DNA of 64,000 nt from DATKMK01 sp035541895 (GCA_035541895.1 DATKMK010000066.1:62001-126000); one strand, 5' to 3'. Positions 8,768 through 16,339 are shown, counted from the first letter of the stretch. The notes: generated from the letters alone by a model not told the origin. Program-made: numbers and translations.

Positions 8768-9343
8768 TCACCGTGCCGCCGCGGCGTCCAGCGCCAGGTT
8801 GAGCTGCAGCACGTTCACGCGCGGCTCGCCGAGGAAGGCGAGCTGGCGGCCTTCGATGTGTTGCGTCACCAGTGCCTTCACGCGCGCCTCGTCGAGACCC
8901 CGGAGGCGGGCCACGCGTGGCACTTGGTAGTACGCCGCCGCCGGACTGATATGCGGATCGAGTCCGCTCCCGGATGCCGTCACGAGGTCCACCGGGATCG
9001 GGCCGGTCTGATTCGGGTCCGCGTCACGTAACGCGCTCACGCGGCCCTGAACCGCGTCATGCAAACCGTCGCTCAGCGGTCCCAAATTCGAACCGGACGA
9101 CGCGCCGGCGCTGTAGGGCGAAGGCGAGGTCGCCGACAAGCGACCCCAGAAATATTTGGGGTCGTCGAACGGTTGTCCGATCAACGACGAGCCGATGACC
9201 TTGCCGTCCTTGGTGATCAGACTGCCCGCGGCTTGGCTGGGAAAGAGGACTTGGGCGATGCCGGTCACCCCCAGCGGGTAGACGACGCCGGTCAACACGG
9301 TCAGCGCGGCCAGCATGACAATCGCGGTTCGTAGTTCTTTCAT
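8768..9343 (-). CDS. kdpC: Potassium-transporting ATPase subunit C
   Basis: The 191-residue protein has one N-terminal membrane anchor (residues 5-30, VMLAALTVLTGVVYPLGVTGIAQ) and a periplasmic domain with family motifs such as GSSLIGQPFDDPKYFWGR and DPHISPAAAYYQVPRVA. KdpC stabilises the KdpFABC complex and helps high-affinity potassium binding. The ATG at 9343 follows AGGAGA at good spacing, 10 bp after the kdpB stop. Confidence 0.97.
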   Translation of the reverse strand: MKELRTAIVMLAALTVLTGVVYPLGVTGIAQVLFPSQAAGSLITKDGKVIGSSLIGQPFDDPKYFWGRLSATSPSPYSAGASSGSNLGPLSDGLHDAVQGRVSALRDADPNQTGPIPVDLVTASGSGLDPHISPAAAYYQVPRVARLRGLDEARVKALVTQHIEGRQLAFLGEPRVNVLQLNLALDAAAAR

Positions 9344-9353
9344 CGATATCTCC

Positions 9354-11441
9354 TCAGGCCAATCCCAGAGCGACCAGGATTATGTCGATCAGCTTGATGC
9401 CGACGAACGGCGCGACGATTCCGCCGAGACCATAGATGAGCAGATTGTCGCGCAGCAGCGCGGCCGCCGGCACAGCACGATACCGCACTCCGCGGAGCGC
9501 CAACGGGATGAGCGCGACGATGATCAGTGCGTTGAAGATGACGGCCGACAGAATCGCACTCTGAGGCGTTGCCAGCCCCATGACGTTGAGCATGCCGAGT
9601 ACCGGATACGTCCCGGCGAAGGCGGCGGGGATGATGGCGAAGTACTTGGCGACGTCGTTGGCGATGCTGAAGGTCGTGAGCGCGCCGCGCGTCATGAGCA
9701 GTTGCTTGCCGATTTCCACGATCTCGATCAGCTTGGTCGGGTTGGAATCGAGGTCGACCATGTTGCCGGCTTCTTTCGCCGCCTGGGTTCCGGTGTTCAT
9801 GGCCACGGCGACATCGGCTTGCGCCAGCGCCGGCGCGTCGTTGGTGCCGTCGCCCGTCATGGCGACCAGCCGTCCGCCCTTTTGATAGTCGCGAATGAGG
9901 TCGAGCTTTCGCTCGGGCGTGGCCTGCGCGAGGAAGTCGTCGACGCCGGCCTCGGCGGCGATGGCCGCAGCGGTGAGGGGGTTGTCGCCGGTGATCATCA
10001 CGGTTTTGATGCCCATCCGCCGCAACTCGGCAAAGCGGTCTTTGATCCGCGTTTTGACGATGTCCTTCAACTGGATCACGCCCAGCACGTGTGCGCCTTC
10101 GGCCACAACCAACGGCGTGCCGCCCTCGCGCGCGATGATCTCGACGGACGTGCGCACGGCGACCGGGAAGCGGCCGCGCAAACTGGTGACGTACTCCTCG
10201 ATGGCGTCGGCGGCACCCTTGCGCACTTGGCGGCCGTTGAGGTTGACGCCGCTCATGCGGGTTTGGGCGCTGAATGGGACGAACTCCGCGCCCAAGGCGT
10301 GCACCTCGCGTTCGCGTATGCCGTACTTCTCTTTGGCGAGCACGACGATGCTCCGGCCCTCAGGCGTCTCGTCGGCGAGCGAGGCGAGCTGGGCAGCGTC
10401 CGCGAGTTGTTCGGCGTTCACGCCGTCGGCGGGAATGAAGGCCGTGGCTTGGCGATTGCCCAGGGTGATGGTGCCGGTCTTGTCGAGCAGCAGCACGTCG
10501 ACGTCGCCGGCGGCCTCCACGGCGCGCCCGGAAATGGCGATGACATTGGCTTGAATCATGCGGTCCATGCCCGCGATCCCGATGGCGGAGAGCAGTCCTC
10601 CGATCGTCGTCGGAATCAGACAGACGAGCAGCGCGGCGAGCACGGTGACGGTGATCGGGACACCGTGTCCGGCCTCGTTGACCGCGTAGATCGAAAACGG
10701 CAACAGCGTGACGGTTGCCAACAAGAAGATGATGGTGAGCGCGGCGAGCAAGATGTTGAGGGCGATCTCGTTCGGGGTTTTCTGGCGGCGCGCGCCTTCG
10801 ACCATCGCGATCATGCGATCGAGGAACGTTTCGCCCGGATCGCTGGTGATGCGGACGACGATCCAGTCGGACAGCACACGGGTGCCGCCGGTCACGGCGC
10901 TGCGATCGCCGCCGGCTTCGCGGATGACCGGGGCGCTTTCCCCGGTGATGGCGCTCTCGTCGACTGAGGCGATGCCGATGGAGATCTCGCCATCGCTGGG
11001 GATGAAGTCACCGGCGGGCACGAACACGAGGTCACCTTTGTGCAGCGACCCACTCGCGGTGGTGGTGAAACGTGCGGCGTCGGGCTTGAAACGATTGGGG
11101 TCGGGCGCGTGGTCGAGTTTCTTGGCGGTGATCTCGCGCCGCGCTTTGCGGAGCGCATCCGCCTGCGCTTTGCCGCGACCTTCGGCCATGGCTTCGGCAA
11201 AGTTGGCGAAGAGCACGGTGAACCACAGCCAGAGCGAGACGGCGAGGATGAATCCCGCGGGCGCTTCGCCGTGCCCACCGAGCGCTTGGAAGTACAGGCA
11301 TGTCGTAATGATGCTGCCGACCAGCACCACGAACATGACCGGGTTCTTGAACTGATGGCGCGGATCGAGCTTCAACAACGACGCGACGAGCGCGCCCCGG
11401 ACAATCTCGGCATCAAACAACGGACGAGCTTTGGTCGACAT
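9354..11441 (-). CDS. kdpB: Potassium-transporting P-type ATPase subunit B
   Basis: This is the 695-residue catalytic subunit of the KdpFABC pump. The phosphorylation loop DKTGTIT carries the catalytic Asp near residue 310. The actuator loop contains TGES; its Ser is the inhibitory phosphorylation site in E. coli. MTGDGTNDAPAL forms the hinge of the P domain. The start at 11441 has an AAAGGA ribosome binding site, and kdpA ends 16 bp upstream. Length and all motifs are normal, so the pump should be functional. Confidence 0.98.
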   Translation of the reverse strand: MSTKARPLFDAEIVRGALVASLLKLDPRHQFKNPVMFVVLVGSIITTCLYFQALGGHGEAPAGFILAVSLWLWFTVLFANFAEAMAEGRGKAQADALRKARREITAKKLDHAPDPNRFKPDAARFTTTASGSLHKGDLVFVPAGDFIPSDGEISIGIASVDESAITGESAPVIREAGGDRSAVTGGTRVLSDWIVVRITSDPGETFLDRMIAMVEGARRQKTPNEIALNILLAALTIIFLLATVTLLPFSIYAVNEAGHGVPITVTVLAALLVCLIPTTIGGLLSAIGIAGMDRMIQANVIAISGRAVEAAGDVDVLLLDKTGTITLGNRQATAFIPADGVNAEQLADAAQLASLADETPEGRSIVVLAKEKYGIREREVHALGAEFVPFSAQTRMSGVNLNGRQVRKGAADAIEEYVTSLRGRFPVAVRTSVEIIAREGGTPLVVAEGAHVLGVIQLKDIVKTRIKDRFAELRRMGIKTVMITGDNPLTAAAIAAEAGVDDFLAQATPERKLDLIRDYQKGGRLVAMTGDGTNDAPALAQADVAVAMNTGTQAAKEAGNMVDLDSNPTKLIEIVEIGKQLLMTRGALTTFSIANDVAKYFAIIPAAFAGTYPVLGMLNVMGLATPQSAILSAVIFNALIIVALIPLALRGVRYRAVPAAALLRDNLLIYGLGGIVAPFVGIKLIDIILVALGLA

Positions 11442-11457
11442 GAACGAATCCTTTGGG

Positions 11458-13260
11458 TTACGCCAGCATCATCAAGTGTTCGACGATCGGTCCCAGCGCG
11501 AGCGCTGGAATGAACGTGAGCGCGCCGACGATGATCACCACCCCGATCAGCATGACGATGAACAGCGGCGTGTGCGTCGGTAGGGTTCCGGGACTCACCG
11601 GCACCACTTTTTTCTGTGCCAGCGAGCCGGCGATCGCGAGCGTCGGAATCGCCAGCCAGTAGCGCGCGAACAGCATCGCGATGCCGCCGGTCAGATTGTA
11701 GAAGGGCACGTTGGCGTTCAACCCGGCAAAGGCGCTGCCGTTGTTGTTGCCCATCGAACTATAGGCGTAGAGAATCTCGCTGAAGCCGTGGACGCCGGAA
11801 TTCAGCCGGCTGGCGACGCCCGCGGGCACGACAACCGCGAGAGCCGTGAAACCGAGGACGATCACCGGTGGGATCAGGATGACAAGCGACGCCATCTTCA
11901 TCTCATAGGCTTCGATCTTCTTGCCGAGATACTCCGGCGTACGCCCGACCATCAGGCCAGCGACGAACACGGCGACGATCGCGAACATCAGCATGCCGTA
12001 CAGCCCGGAGCCCACGCCGCCGTAGATCACCTCGCCGAGCTGCATCATGAACATCGGGACCAGTCCGCCCAGTGGAGTGAACGAAGCGTGCATCGAGTTG
12101 ACGGAGCCGTTGGACGCGGCGGTAGTCGCCGTCGCCCACAAGGCGGAGTTGACGACACCGAAGCGAACTTCCTTGCCTTCCATGTTGCCGCCGGCTTGGA
12201 GCGTGCTGGCGGTCTGATCGGCGCCGAGGGCCGCGAGCTGCGGAGTGCCCCGCTGCTCGGACCAGACGCACAGGCCGAGGAGAACGACGAAAATCACCGT
12301 CATGGCGGCGAGGACTGCCCATCCCTGACGGGTGTCGCCAACCATCTTTCCAAACGTGTAACAAAGCGCCGCCGAGATCACCAAGATTCCCAACGCCTCG
12401 ATGAAGTTGGAGAGCGGCGTTGGGTTCTCGTAGGGATGCGCCGAGTTGACGTTGAAGAAGCCGCCGCCGTTGGTGCCGAGTTGCTTGATCGCGACCTGCG
12501 AAGCGGCCGGGCCCATCGGCAGCGTCTGTTCGGTCAACGGCACCGTTTCGGTTTTCGGCTGACCATGCTCGTCGAGGACCGCGTTGCCGTCGGCATCCTT
12601 GACGGGGCTGCTGTAGGAAGTCGGCTGAACCAGCGTGACCGTCGCATACGGACTGAAATTCTGCACCACGCCCTGCGAAACCTGGACGAGCGCCCAGAGA
12701 ATCGACAACGGCAGTAGGATGTAGAGTGTGGTGCGCGTCAGATCGACCCAGAAGTTGCCGATAAACTTGCTAGTCGTTTGACGCAAACCGCGAATGAGCG
12801 GAAGCAGAACCGCAATGCCTGCAGCCGCTGAGACGAAGTTCTGCACGTTGAGGCCGAGCATCTGCGTGAGATAGCTCATCGTCGATTCGCCGCCGTAGCC
12901 CTGCCAGTTGGTGTTGGTGGCGAAGCTGACCGCGGTGTTGAACGACGAGTCGGATGTGACCGCGCCGAGACCCTGCGGATTGAGCGGCAGAATGCCTTGG
13001 AGGCGCTGCAACGCATAGACGACGAGCAGGCCGAGCAAATTGAAGATCATCATCGCAACGGCATACGTTCGCCACGTCATTCCCTGCTCGGGATCAACGG
13101 CGCAGAAGCGATAGATCAGACGTTCAATCGGGCCGAGCACGCGATCGAGGATCATCGGCGGCCCGTCGAAAACACGCGCCATGTAAGTGCCAAGCGGCCG
13201 CGCGAGGCCGATCAGCACGACCATGTAGAAAACGAGTTGCAGGTAACCGTTGATTGTCAT
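11458..13260 (-). CDS. kdpA: Potassium-transporting ATPase potassium-binding subunit A
   Basis: The 600-residue integral membrane subunit provides the potassium channel-like pathway of the Kdp complex. Selectivity-filter regions are visible (SFATNTNWQGYGGESTMSYL and QLGTNGGGFFNVNSAHPYENP). The start is the ATG at 13260, which overlaps the kdpF stop (TGATG). The reading frame stays open for another 144 codons upstream, but that stretch covers kdpF, the preceding small gene and their promoter in other frames, so it is not coding. Confidence 0.97.
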   Translation of the reverse strand: MTINGYLQLVFYMVVLIGLARPLGTYMARVFDGPPMILDRVLGPIERLIYRFCAVDPEQGMTWRTYAVAMMIFNLLGLLVVYALQRLQGILPLNPQGLGAVTSDSSFNTAVSFATNTNWQGYGGESTMSYLTQMLGLNVQNFVSAAAGIAVLLPLIRGLRQTTSKFIGNFWVDLTRTTLYILLPLSILWALVQVSQGVVQNFSPYATVTLVQPTSYSSPVKDADGNAVLDEHGQPKTETVPLTEQTLPMGPAASQVAIKQLGTNGGGFFNVNSAHPYENPTPLSNFIEALGILVISAALCYTFGKMVGDTRQGWAVLAAMTVIFVVLLGLCVWSEQRGTPQLAALGADQTASTLQAGGNMEGKEVRFGVVNSALWATATTAASNGSVNSMHASFTPLGGLVPMFMMQLGEVIYGGVGSGLYGMLMFAIVAVFVAGLMVGRTPEYLGKKIEAYEMKMASLVILIPPVIVLGFTALAVVVPAGVASRLNSGVHGFSEILYAYSSMGNNNGSAFAGLNANVPFYNLTGGIAMLFARYWLAIPTLAIAGSLAQKKVVPVSPGTLPTHTPLFIVMLIGVVIIVGALTFIPALALGPIVEHLMMLA

Positions 13261-13349
13261 CAAAACCACTCCGGCTTGAGCAAGGCGATGAACAGATAGA
13301 CAAGTAACGCGAGCGAGATCACCCCGCCCACTGCATACAGCAGCGTCAT
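13260..13349 (-). CDS. kdpF: KdpF, 29-residue subunit of the Kdp pump
   Basis: The small gene encodes 29 residues starting MTLLYAVGGVISLALLVY and ending ALLKPEWF. This is a single transmembrane helix with the family's typical KPE(W/K)F end. KdpF binds KdpA and stabilises the complex. It has a strong AGGAGG ribosome binding site and its stop overlaps the kdpA start. Confidence 0.93.
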   Translation of the reverse strand: MTLLYAVGGVISLALLVYLFIALLKPEWF

Positions 13350-13361
13350 GTGAACAGCCTC

Positions 13362-13442
13362 CTACAGTTTCTCGCAGAGGAGGATGAGTCCCCACGAGAG
13401 CGCGAAAAACGCGGCCGTGACCCCGAGATATAGAGCGTCCAT
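13362..13442 (-). CDS. 26-residue single-helix membrane peptide at the head of the kdp operon
   Basis: An ATG at 13442, preceded by GAGAGGAGA, opens a 26-codon frame reading MDALYLGVTAAFFALSWGL and ending LLCEKL. It is one hydrophobic helix with a charged C-terminal end. It lies 12 bp before the kdpF start and just downstream of the sigma-54-like promoter, so it would be the first translated gene of the operon. Small single-helix peptides next to kdpF occur in other bacteria, but I know of no proven function. It could be an extra small subunit of the pump or a leader peptide coupled to kdpF translation. Confidence 0.72.
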   Translation of the reverse strand: MDALYLGVTAAFFALSWGLILLCEKL

Positions 13443-13466
13443 GTGGTCTCCTCTCGCAGGTCGGTG

Positions 13467-13482
13467 AGCAGTGAACATGCCA
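13467..13482 (-). promoter_or_regulatory. Sigma-54-like promoter of the kdp operon
   Basis: On the minus strand TGGCAT-GTTCA-CTGCT matches the -24/-12 consensus TGGCAC-N5-TTGCT with the invariant GG and GC exactly spaced. It predicts a start near 13456, leaving a 14-nt leader that contains the ribosome binding site of the 26-residue gene. The operon ends with an NtrC-type activator, which makes the assignment coherent. Confidence 0.68.
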
Positions 13483-13523
13483 GTCGTGCAGATTGATGAA
13501 GATCGCAACTGTCCCGCGCCTGA

Positions 13524-13544
13524 GTAATGCAAAGTCTGCAGACT
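13524..13544 (-). promoter_or_regulatory. Candidate activator site (UAS) for the kdp promoter
   Basis: AGTCTGCAGACT (13533-13544) is a perfect palindrome centred about 80 bp upstream of the predicted kdp start. It is directly followed, in the minus direction, by TTTGCATTAC. The same 10-mer occurs at 15891-15900 upstream of the small membrane gene that precedes kup. Position and symmetry fit a dimeric NtrC-type activator. Confidence 0.45.
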
Positions 13545-13758
13545 GCAAGAGCGAGTCGTGCGCGATGCATTCCAGGCGGTGCGAACCGCGCGACGTGGGA
13601 ATTTGCGCTACTGAGATTTGTGGGCGCGGGCAGCTCGCCACGCTACGGGAGCCGACGCTGCGATGAGCAAGAACACGAGGATCATGGCTCACCGGTTACC
13701 CACGTCGCCATCTCCTGCTGCGTCGTGGTCGCGAAAAGTTGCTGCCTCGCGCCGTCCG

Positions 13759-13781
13759 GCAACTGTGCGTCTTGCAGTTGC
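13759..13781. promoter_or_regulatory. Inverted repeat at enhancer distance from the PII-like gene
   Basis: GCAACTG and CAGTTGC are perfect 7-bp arms separated by nine bases, centred about 110 bp upstream of the predicted start of the PII-like transcript. It may be a second activator site. The sequence only partly resembles the TTGCATT motif seen elsewhere. Confidence 0.35.
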
Positions 13782-13853
13782 GCGCTCCCTCAAACCGCAC
13801 GGTCGCATCCGATCCTCCTGAAAAGGCGCTTCCGATCGATGGGCGAGCGCGCT

Positions 13854-13869
13854 TGGTACGCTTCCTGCC
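13854..13869 (+). promoter_or_regulatory. Sigma-54-like promoter of the PII-like gene
   Basis: TGGTAC-GCTTC-CTGCC has GG and GC at the required spacing and a T before TGG. It predicts transcription from about 13880, giving a leader of about 60 nt to the ATG at 13941. Confidence 0.5.
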
Positions 13870-13903
13870 ATTGCGGATGCTCCAAGTGATCGCACAACCA
13901 CTC

Positions 13904-13919
13904 GTGAGGTCGACCTCAC
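13904..13919. promoter_or_regulatory. 16-bp perfect palindrome in the leader of the PII-like gene
   Basis: GTGAGGTCGACCTCAC is perfectly palindromic and lies about 25 bp after the predicted start and 21 bp before the ATG. It could be a repressor site or part of a leader structure. Confidence 0.45.
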
Positions 13920-13940
13920 AACAAGAAAAGGGAGAAAGCC

Positions 13941-14297
13941 ATGAAACGAGTCGATGCAATCGTTCTACCGGACCAGCTCGAGATCGTGCTCCAATCGCTC
14001 AAGGATCGGAAGATTGACGACTACATCGTGTCCGAAGTCGTCGGTTTCGATCATGCGCACGGTCACACTGAATGTTACCGCGGTGCCGAGTATCGCGTCG
14101 ACGTGCGGCCGGAGGCCAAGCTCGAGGTCGTCGTCCCGGACGAGATCGCCCTCGCCACGGCGTACGCAATGATCAACGCCACGGCTGCGGCGCGCATTGG
14201 CGCACCGAGGATCTTCATCACACCGGTGGACGAAGTCGTCCGCGTCCCGCTCGCGGAGGCCGCCATCGCGAGCGGCGAGTGTGCCGCTGCGAGCTAA
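13941..14297 (+). CDS. PII-family signalling protein with altered ligand residues
   Basis: The 118-residue protein aligns with GlnB/GlnK without gaps. The T-loop core CYRGAEY, with both tyrosines including the uridylylation-type Tyr, is kept, as is the KLEVVVPDE strand. The residues that bind 2-oxoglutarate and nucleotide are changed: GFGRQKGH of GlnB reads GFDHAHGH here, so the Gln corresponding to Q39 is Ala. The IRIRTGE motif reads VRVPLAE, so one nucleotide-binding Arg is lost. It has a good ribosome binding site (AAGGGAGAAAG). It is transcribed away from the kdp operon and precedes a KdpD-like stress-domain pseudogene. Inference: a specialised PII-like regulator of potassium uptake rather than a nitrogen sensor. 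Confidence 0.88.
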   Translation: MKRVDAIVLPDQLEIVLQSLKDRKIDDYIVSEVVGFDHAHGHTECYRGAEYRVDVRPEAKLEVVVPDEIALATAYAMINATAAARIGAPRIFITPVDEVVRVPLAEAAIASGECAAAS

Positions 14298-14322
14298 CGG
14301 ATCGAACGCGAGAGACACGGCA

Positions 14323-14901
14323 ATGAATCTTGTGGTGTGGCTGCCGGCAACCTTCGGCCTTGGGATCGCTGCCTTGGCGCTCGGCTACGCCCTCATCTGG
14401 GTAGCCCTTCGCGAGGTTGGCGAAAGCCTCGATCGCACCAGCCCGGCGCAAGGCGCCGTTGGAGGGGAATCCCGACCGAGCGGTCCGGCCACCGGGCGAC
14501 TGATGGTCTGCATCTCTTCGTTTTGACCGCGGGCGGCCACCTTGCTGCGACGCGGATCGCGCATGGCGGGACGTCTCAACACCGATTGGTACGTTGTCTA
14601 CGTCGAAACCCCGACCGAGGCGCCCGACCGCATCAGCGCCGAAGCTCAGCGCCACCTGCTCGACAACATGCAGAAGGCGCGCGAGTAGAGCGCGATCGTG
14701 GTCCGTCTCCAGAGTCCCGATCGAGTGGCGGCCCTGTTGCACTACGCGCGGCAACACGCGGTCGGTCACATCATGATTGGCCGGTCCAGTCGGCCTTGGT
14801 GGCGGCGAGTGCTGCGTCGATCGTTCGTAACGCGGATGGTGAAGGAAGCCGCCGGGTTCGACCTCCACATCGTAGCCCTTGAAGACGAGGAACGCATCTG
14901 A
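14323..14901 (+). pseudogene. Membrane-anchored KdpD-type universal stress domain gene with two in-frame stops
   Basis: One reading frame from the ATG at 14323 encodes a transmembrane helix (LPATFGLGIAALALGYALIWV) followed by a stress-protein domain like the one inside KdpD. It reads GRLMVCISSF, then PRAATLLRRGSRMAGRLNTD, VVYVETPTEAPDRI, then HIMIGRSSRPWWRRVL and GFDLHIVALEDEERI. A TGA at 14524 and a TAG at 14686 interrupt it, while similarity continues in the same frame across both. The second half is also short by a few residues at the TAG. It looks like a recently inactivated gene. Sequencing error, or recoding of the TGA, cannot be excluded. The product would have been a cytoplasmic stress-domain partner in the potassium block. 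Confidence 0.72.
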
Positions 14902-15004
14902 GGATGCGCATCAAGCGCTGCGTGAGCGCCGCGTCGTGTCTGCCGCGACGAGGATGCAAGCGCCGGGCAAATCGCGTAGACTCTGCACCTTGCGAGTGAC
15001 CAAA

Positions 15005-15853
15005 ATGAAACTCACGCGGATACTGTCGTGTTTCGCCCTGACTCTGGCGGCCGGGTGCCACTCGGAACCGGCGATGGTGCGCCAGATGCACAAGGACGAA
15101 CTGATCAACGCCATCCGAGAAAAGCTGCTCGAGTCCGCCGAGGCCGAGAAGAGCGCGGTGTTGGCGACCACGGACGATGAGTCGCAGGCGGCGGCGCTCG
15201 AGGCAAAGAAGTACGAGGCAGAGGTCAATGCCGATCGCGGCGAGTTGGGGCGGTTGGTTGCTGCGGACGGGCGCCGCGAGGAGATCGAGAAATTCGATGC
15301 CTTCGACGCCGCGTGGGCGGAACTCGAACGCATCGACGAACGCCTCCTCGCTCTGGCGGTGGCGAACACGAACCTCAAGGCGGCGCGGCTGGTGTCGCGT
15401 GACGGCGCGGCCGCTCTCGACCGCTTCGTCAATGCGCTGACCGAGATGCAGCACGCGGTTGCCGAGCCCGACACGATTCGCACGCTGTCGCAGGCCTCCG
15501 TCGCCGCACTTCGTAGTCAGTCCCTGCTCTTCGTTCACATCCCCTCAGCCGACGACGCAGAGATGACGCGGCTGGAGCAGCAGATGGCGAATTTGAACGC
15601 CGAGGTGGAGCACTGCCTCCGCACTGTCCGGGAGAGTGGCCGGCCAGGGCTCGAACGGCTTGAGTCGGCGTCTCAAGCTTGGGGTGACTATCAACGCCTT
15701 TCGGCCGAAATCATCCGGCTGTCGCGGCAAAACAGCAACGTGATCTCGTTCGACGTGTCGGTCCACGAGAAGCGTAAGGCGACCAAGGACTGCCTCTCGG
15801 CGCTCGCGGCGTTGTCGGCGGCCGTCGGCGGAGGCCCGCACCCGTCGCGGTGA
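15005..15853 (+). CDS. Lipoprotein with long helical domain, function unknown
   Basis: The 282-residue protein has a lipoprotein signal peptide ending in a lipobox (FALTLAAGC), so it should be lipid-anchored and periplasmic. The rest is strongly helical and charged, with heptad-like stretches (MTRLEQQMANLNAEVEHCLR), resembling a helical-bundle sensory domain, although no specific family is recognised. The ATG at 15005 is chosen because it places the signal peptide at the N-terminus. It follows the stress-domain pseudogene by about 100 bp and precedes the kup region, so it may belong to the potassium block. Confidence 0.7.
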   Translation: MKLTRILSCFALTLAAGCHSEPAMVRQMHKDELINAIREKLLESAEAEKSAVLATTDDESQAAALEAKKYEAEVNADRGELGRLVAADGRREEIEKFDAFDAAWAELERIDERLLALAVANTNLKAARLVSRDGAAALDRFVNALTEMQHAVAEPDTIRTLSQASVAALRSQSLLFVHIPSADDAEMTRLEQQMANLNAEVEHCLRTVRESGRPGLERLESASQAWGDYQRLSAEIIRLSRQNSNVISFDVSVHEKRKATKDCLSALAALSAAVGGGPHPSR

Positions 15854-15885
15854 GGCGAGGGCGCGCCCGCGGTGACCGTCGCCGT

Positions 15886-15924
15886 TGCAATTTGCATTAC
15901 GGACCTGCCGGGTAGTTTGCAATT
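15886..15924 (+). promoter_or_regulatory. Cluster of TTGCATT/TTGCAAT motifs upstream of the small membrane gene
   Basis: TTGCAATTTGCATTAC (15885-15900) and TTTGCAATT (15916-15924) lie about 110 and 80 bp before the predicted sigma-54 start at about 16001. The 10-mer TTTGCATTAC is identical to one at enhancer distance from the kdp promoter. Confidence 0.42.
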
Positions 15925-15974
15925 CTGAGGAACGAGCAGCGCCACCGCCGGCCGTCCCAAACGTGACGGGATGG

Positions 15975-15990
15975 TGGCACGGTGATCGCT
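15975..15990 (+). promoter_or_regulatory. Near-perfect sigma-54 promoter motif
   Basis: TGGCACG-GTGA-TCGCT differs from the consensus TGGCACG-N4-TTGCT at one base. The predicted start (about 16001) lies only a few bases before the ATG at 16004, so the transcript would be nearly leaderless for that gene, or its true start codon lies further in. Confidence 0.5.
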
Positions 15991-16003
15991 CGCGCTAACG
16001 GCC

Positions 16004-16339
16004 ATGTCTGACGATGGCATCGTGTTTCGCGTTGCAGCCGACCGCGATCCGGGCGGCCTTGTTCTCGGCGACATTGTCGACGCCCACTTGGCGTACGAGC
16101 GTGCCCGTGCAGCCCGCTCCTTTTGGGTCAATCTCTTCGCCCTCCTCGGTATCGCTGCTGGTATTTCGACGTTGATTCCGGAGATTTTCGGTGTTCACGT
16201 GCAGCAGTCAGTCGGTGCCATGTGGGCTGCGTCTGGCGTCGTAGCGATCGGCAGAGTCATCGCCGAGCGGAAGTGGGCACGCCGACGATCCCAGCTGCTC
16301 GCGCAAAATGCCATCATCGAGGATAGCCGCGAGAGTTGA
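16004..16339 (+). CDS. Small membrane protein, function unknown
   Basis: The 111-residue protein has two hydrophobic segments (FWVNLFALLGIAAGISTLIP and SVGAMWAASGVVAIGRVIA) flanked by basic residues; both ends are probably cytoplasmic. No family is recognised. The ATG at 16004 lacks a clear ribosome binding site; a GTG at 16022 is an alternative. It ends about 155 bp before kup and follows a strong sigma-54-like motif, so it may be part of the same potassium response. Confidence 0.58.
   Translation: MSDDGIVFRVAADRDPGGLVLGDIVDAHLAYERARAARSFWVNLFALLGIAAGISTLIPEIFGVHVQQSVGAMWAASGVVAIGRVIAERKWARRRSQLLAQNAIIEDSRES

Larger units (their letters stand above)
13443..13940. other. Divergent regulatory region between kdp operon and PII-like gene
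   Basis: About 500 bases without a convincing gene; the frames present have no family resemblance and no ribosome binding sites. The region holds a sigma-54-like promoter at each end facing outward, a 12-bp palindrome (13533-13544) and a 23-bp inverted repeat (13759-13781) at enhancer distance, and a 16-bp palindrome in the PII-gene leader (13904-13919). Confidence 0.6.

Noticed and set aside
11458..13692. KdpA extended to 744 residues
   Set aside because: The extra 144 residues cover kdpF, the 26-residue gene and the promoter in another frame and do not resemble KdpA.
14524..14526. TGA in the stress-domain frame as a selenocysteine codon
   Set aside because: A second, different stop (TAG) interrupts the same frame, no convincing SECIS hairpin was seen and the residue position is not a known redox site.
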